DNA of 54,616 nt from Clostridia bacterium (GTDB lineage Bacteria > Bacillota > Clostridia > Oscillospirales > CAG-272), in the NCBI GenBank assembly GCA_017456005.1, contig JAFTLJ010000071.1, forward strand, positions 1 through 54,616, read 5' to 3'. The notes beneath the pieces are model-generated. The model saw only the letters and a list, made by a program, of their open reading frames with translations. It made no database searches and was not told where the DNA came from. Numbering within the stretch: the first letter of the stretch is position 1; each line of letters starts with the position of its first letter. The position numbers and the translations under genes were made by a program. Below, in pieces: positions 52,616-54,616 of the stretch.

Positions 52616-52827
52616 GAAACAAAACGGCACCCTTATTTGTTATATATAGTGTAAGGGAAAAAATAAAAGCCTTTTTATAAAAAATTTATTATGTCAATTT
52701 GTTTTCTCGAGAAATTATAATATTGAAATATTTTGCAAAGGAAGTGGTCGGAAAATAAAAACCCGTGCGTATGCACAAAAATCACAGGAATATCGGCAAT
52801 TTGTATTTAACAAGAAAGGATTTTAGT

Positions 52828-53382
52828 ATGAAAAATTTTAAAAGAATATTGGCTTTGACGATAGCTGTTATGGCTATAGCTTGTACATTCAGCGCAAATG
52901 CTTTTGCGGCTGACCACGGCACGGAAACATTCACTTTTAGCAGAGATGGCGGTACAACACAAACAACAGGACAACTTCAACTTTATACCGATGCTATTGT
53001 AACAGACAGCAATGGGAATTGGATATCTACAAACCTTTACGCATATGGCGCAAGAGGTGTTAGGGTTGCGGATAAAGGACATTACGAAACATATGTCGGA
53101 TATGAATATATGGATACCGGATATTCTACGTATGACGAAGTTGAAAGTGTTCCGGATTCCACTCAAGGCACAAGCTCTGCAAAAGCAAAGGTAACTATTG
53201 ATTATACAAGGCAAGACCCTATAAACAGCAGAGGTGTTTTGATTATGTACGGTGTTCGTGTGCAATTGTGCAGACATTTTAATGACGACAGTGAATCTAA
53301 AAAATGTACACATTATTATTGTACCTTGGAAAATGAAGGTTACGGATACTGTGCATTCGACGAAAACCAAGTAACTTGGTAA
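52828..53382 (+). CDS. small secreted protein of unknown function
   Basis: A 184-residue protein with a typical signal peptide (about 1-29, KRILALTIAVMAIACTFSAN then AFA cleavage). The mature part is Ser/Thr/Tyr-rich and probably beta-structured, with GYEYMDTGYSTYDEVESVPD and a cysteine pair near the end (CRHFNDDS and CTHYYCTLEN). No family recognised. GAAAGG precedes the ATG. The gene may be under the neighbouring sigma/anti-sigma pair, which is only positional evidence. Confidence 0.7.
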   Translation: MKNFKRILALTIAVMAIACTFSANAFAADHGTETFTFSRDGGTTQTTGQLQLYTDAIVTDSNGNWISTNLYAYGARGVRVADKGHYETYVGYEYMDTGYSTYDEVESVPDSTQGTSSAKAKVTIDYTRQDPINSRGVLIMYGVRVQLCRHFNDDSESKKCTHYYCTLENEGYGYCAFDENQVTW

Positions 53383-53401
53383 AGCCAGGCTTTTATTCTA
53401 T

Positions 53402-53434
53402 GCTTATTGCGGGCATTTCGCCCGCAATAAGCGG
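53402..53434 (+). other. strong hairpin before the lipoprotein gene
   Basis: CTTATTGCGGGC and GCCCGCAATAAG pair perfectly over 12 bp with a five-base loop. No T-run follows, so termination is doubtful. It lies 18 bases before the next ATG and could separate expression of the two genes or stabilise the downstream mRNA. Confidence 0.6.
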
Positions 53435-53449
53435 GAGCGCGAGGTAAAT

Positions 53450-54565
53450 ATGAAAAAAATAATTTCTTTAATTTTAATTACACTTTTGATGTTTTCGTTT
53501 GTTTCTTGCAAAGACACTACTGAAATACCCGAATACAAAAATGACCGATACATATATGCAATTGTGCCTACAACAGAGGGATATAAAACTTTAATTAAAT
53601 TTGATGTTGTAGAAAAAACAGCCGTTACCGCTTGCCCTGACCCGCTTTGTGAGCACGGCAGAAGCTGCCCTGTAAGCGGTATGAGTAATTGCTCTGTGAC
53701 GGATAACTGTATTTATATAGAAAGAGGAGATATTTCCACGGGTAAATCTGTTTATGTTTATGATTTGGCAAAAAATGAAATTTCTCTATTTGTGAAATGT
53801 AAGCAAATTTCCACTCCTCAAAAAGGTCCTAATGGTCTTGTGTATTTCACAATAAGCCAAATAGAATATAACGATGAGGGGCTTGCAGAAAAAGAAATAT
53901 TTCATCTATATTGCCGAAATGAAAAAACGGGCGAACTAAAAAGATTGACTACCGAACCATTAGCAGGTTTTGCGCATTTGCCTAATTATGCCGAAGATAA
54001 ACTAATTTGGACTTTATCCGGCGAGCCCGGGTATTGGTCTACGGATATAGATTTTCAAAATAGACAACCGTATGAAATACCCCGAGCGGATTATATGTTT
54101 GAATTTGACACTATATACACAAATACATTAAGGCATGAAGTGTATCGAATAAACAATATTACTGGTGAAAAGAGCCTTATTTTTAAAGATGCCGCATCGT
54201 TTAGATATTTGGGTAATTATCCTAATTATGATGCTGCTTTGTATAAACCTATGGTAGCTGTTGGCGAAGATGAAGAATTGGAATATATAGATACTGGTGA
54301 TATTGCATATATAGATTTATATGATACATCAAAAACTTGCATTTGGGATATTCCGGAAGATATTTCTGTTCCTAATGTATATAATGAAGTACGTAATCCC
54401 AGAAGAGTGAATGACTATCACGGATTTGATTGCCAGCAATATGAAAAAGATGAAAAAGGCAACTTGTACCAACTACACGGCATTTTTGTGGTAAACCCTA
54501 CAACAAAAGAAGCATTTCCGATTATTTACGAGGGGTCGCGGAGATTGATTCGCTCTGCGGAATGA
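53450..54565 (+). CDS. lipoprotein of unknown function
   Basis: A 371-residue predicted lipoprotein. The signal segment MKKIISLILITLLMFSFVSC ends in a lipobox Cys20. The mature part has a small Cys-containing motif (ACPDPLCEHG then SCPVSG) followed by segments such as NCIYIERG, VYVYDLAKNEI, GLVYFTI and LYCRNEKTGELKRLT. Repetition of 'Y-x-Y/F + T/K-G' strands suggests a beta-propeller. No enzyme motif. GAGG precedes the ATG. Confidence 0.75.
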   Translation: MKKIISLILITLLMFSFVSCKDTTEIPEYKNDRYIYAIVPTTEGYKTLIKFDVVEKTAVTACPDPLCEHGRSCPVSGMSNCSVTDNCIYIERGDISTGKSVYVYDLAKNEISLFVKCKQISTPQKGPNGLVYFTISQIEYNDEGLAEKEIFHLYCRNEKTGELKRLTTEPLAGFAHLPNYAEDKLIWTLSGEPGYWSTDIDFQNRQPYEIPRADYMFEFDTIYTNTLRHEVYRINNITGEKSLIFKDAASFRYLGNYPNYDAALYKPMVAVGEDEELEYIDTGDIAYIDLYDTSKTCIWDIPEDISVPNVYNEVRNPRRVNDYHGFDCQQYEKDEKGNLYQLHGIFVVNPTTKEAFPIIYEGSRRLIRSAE

Positions 54566-54596
54566 TTTGGCGAAAAATAATAAGCAGGAGGAAATA

Positions 54597-54616
54597 TGAA
54601 AAAAATAATTTCTTTA
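54597..54616 (+). CDS. start of a second lipoprotein gene, cut by the window end
   Basis: AGGAGG precedes an ATG at 54597, and the visible codons give MKKIIS, identical in DNA to the first codons of the gene at 53450. It is therefore probably a tandem paralogue of that lipoprotein; only the first residues are in the window. Confidence 0.7.

Noticed and set aside
53402-53434. Intrinsic terminator between secreted protein and lipoprotein
   Set aside because: The stem is strong but is followed by GGGAGCGCGAGG, without any T-run.

Overview
The window looks like a chromosome segment of an anaerobic, endospore-forming Firmicute of class Clostridia, probably an uncultured gut relative of the Oscillospiraceae or Christensenellaceae; the family is an inference. 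Sporulation is shown by spoIIR, an uninterrupted sigK, an alpha/beta small acid-soluble spore protein and a SipL-like DUF3794/LysM coat protein. Clostridial metabolism is suggested by a 1407-residue acyl-CoA dehydratase activase fusion and a lysine riboswitch on an NhaC-type carrier. Most promoters are near-consensus TTGACA-17-TATAAT. I saw no rRNA, tRNA, CRISPR array, transposase or prophage gene.

Left part, bases 1-7060, all on the minus strand: rpmH-rnpA-yidD-yidC-jag-mnmE, then rplJ-rplL behind a ribosomal L10 leader with a terminator, then a lone GH29 fucosidase. Bases 7137-20236 carry an ABC exporter pair, a cell-wall amidase, a ROK sugar kinase, two tandem DUF4886 lipoproteins that share a GYQYRPE repeat module, a DUF421/DUF4363 pair, and the row hprK - DUF2232 - gdpP (carbon-catabolite signalling and c-di-AMP breakdown).

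Bases 20235-25938: an AraC-type regulator diverges from nagB-nagA-nucleotidyltransferase-sugar kinase. This looks like a switch between burning amino sugars (NagA/NagB) and activating them by 1-phosphorylation and nucleotide transfer. Together with the fucosidase it fits a host- or diet-glycan scavenger. The operon is followed by a roughly 390-base non-coding element bounded by imperfect inverted repeats. It holds eight copies of a 9-mer (AGTGATATT and variants), four forward then four inverted, separated by different small hairpins. I consider this the most unusual structure in the window.

Bases 26000-41780: an NSS-family Na+ symporter, a 53-residue membrane protein, a YitT protein, an ECF sigma factor coupled to a membrane protein, a cysteine desulfurase with DUF3343, the spore genes, and a lysine-riboswitch-controlled NhaC carrier with a DnaJ-like cysteine module at its N-terminus. 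An SLH surface protein, spoIIR overlapping tail-to-tail with a Ppx/GppA phosphatase, and an aldehyde dehydrogenase follow.

Bases 41800-54616: the NAD synthesis operon nadA-nadB-nadC-niaR-HD hydrolase with two tandem promoters, the activase fusion, a second ECF sigma/membrane protein pair, a small secreted protein, and a lipoprotein whose downstream neighbour begins with the same codons and runs off the window.
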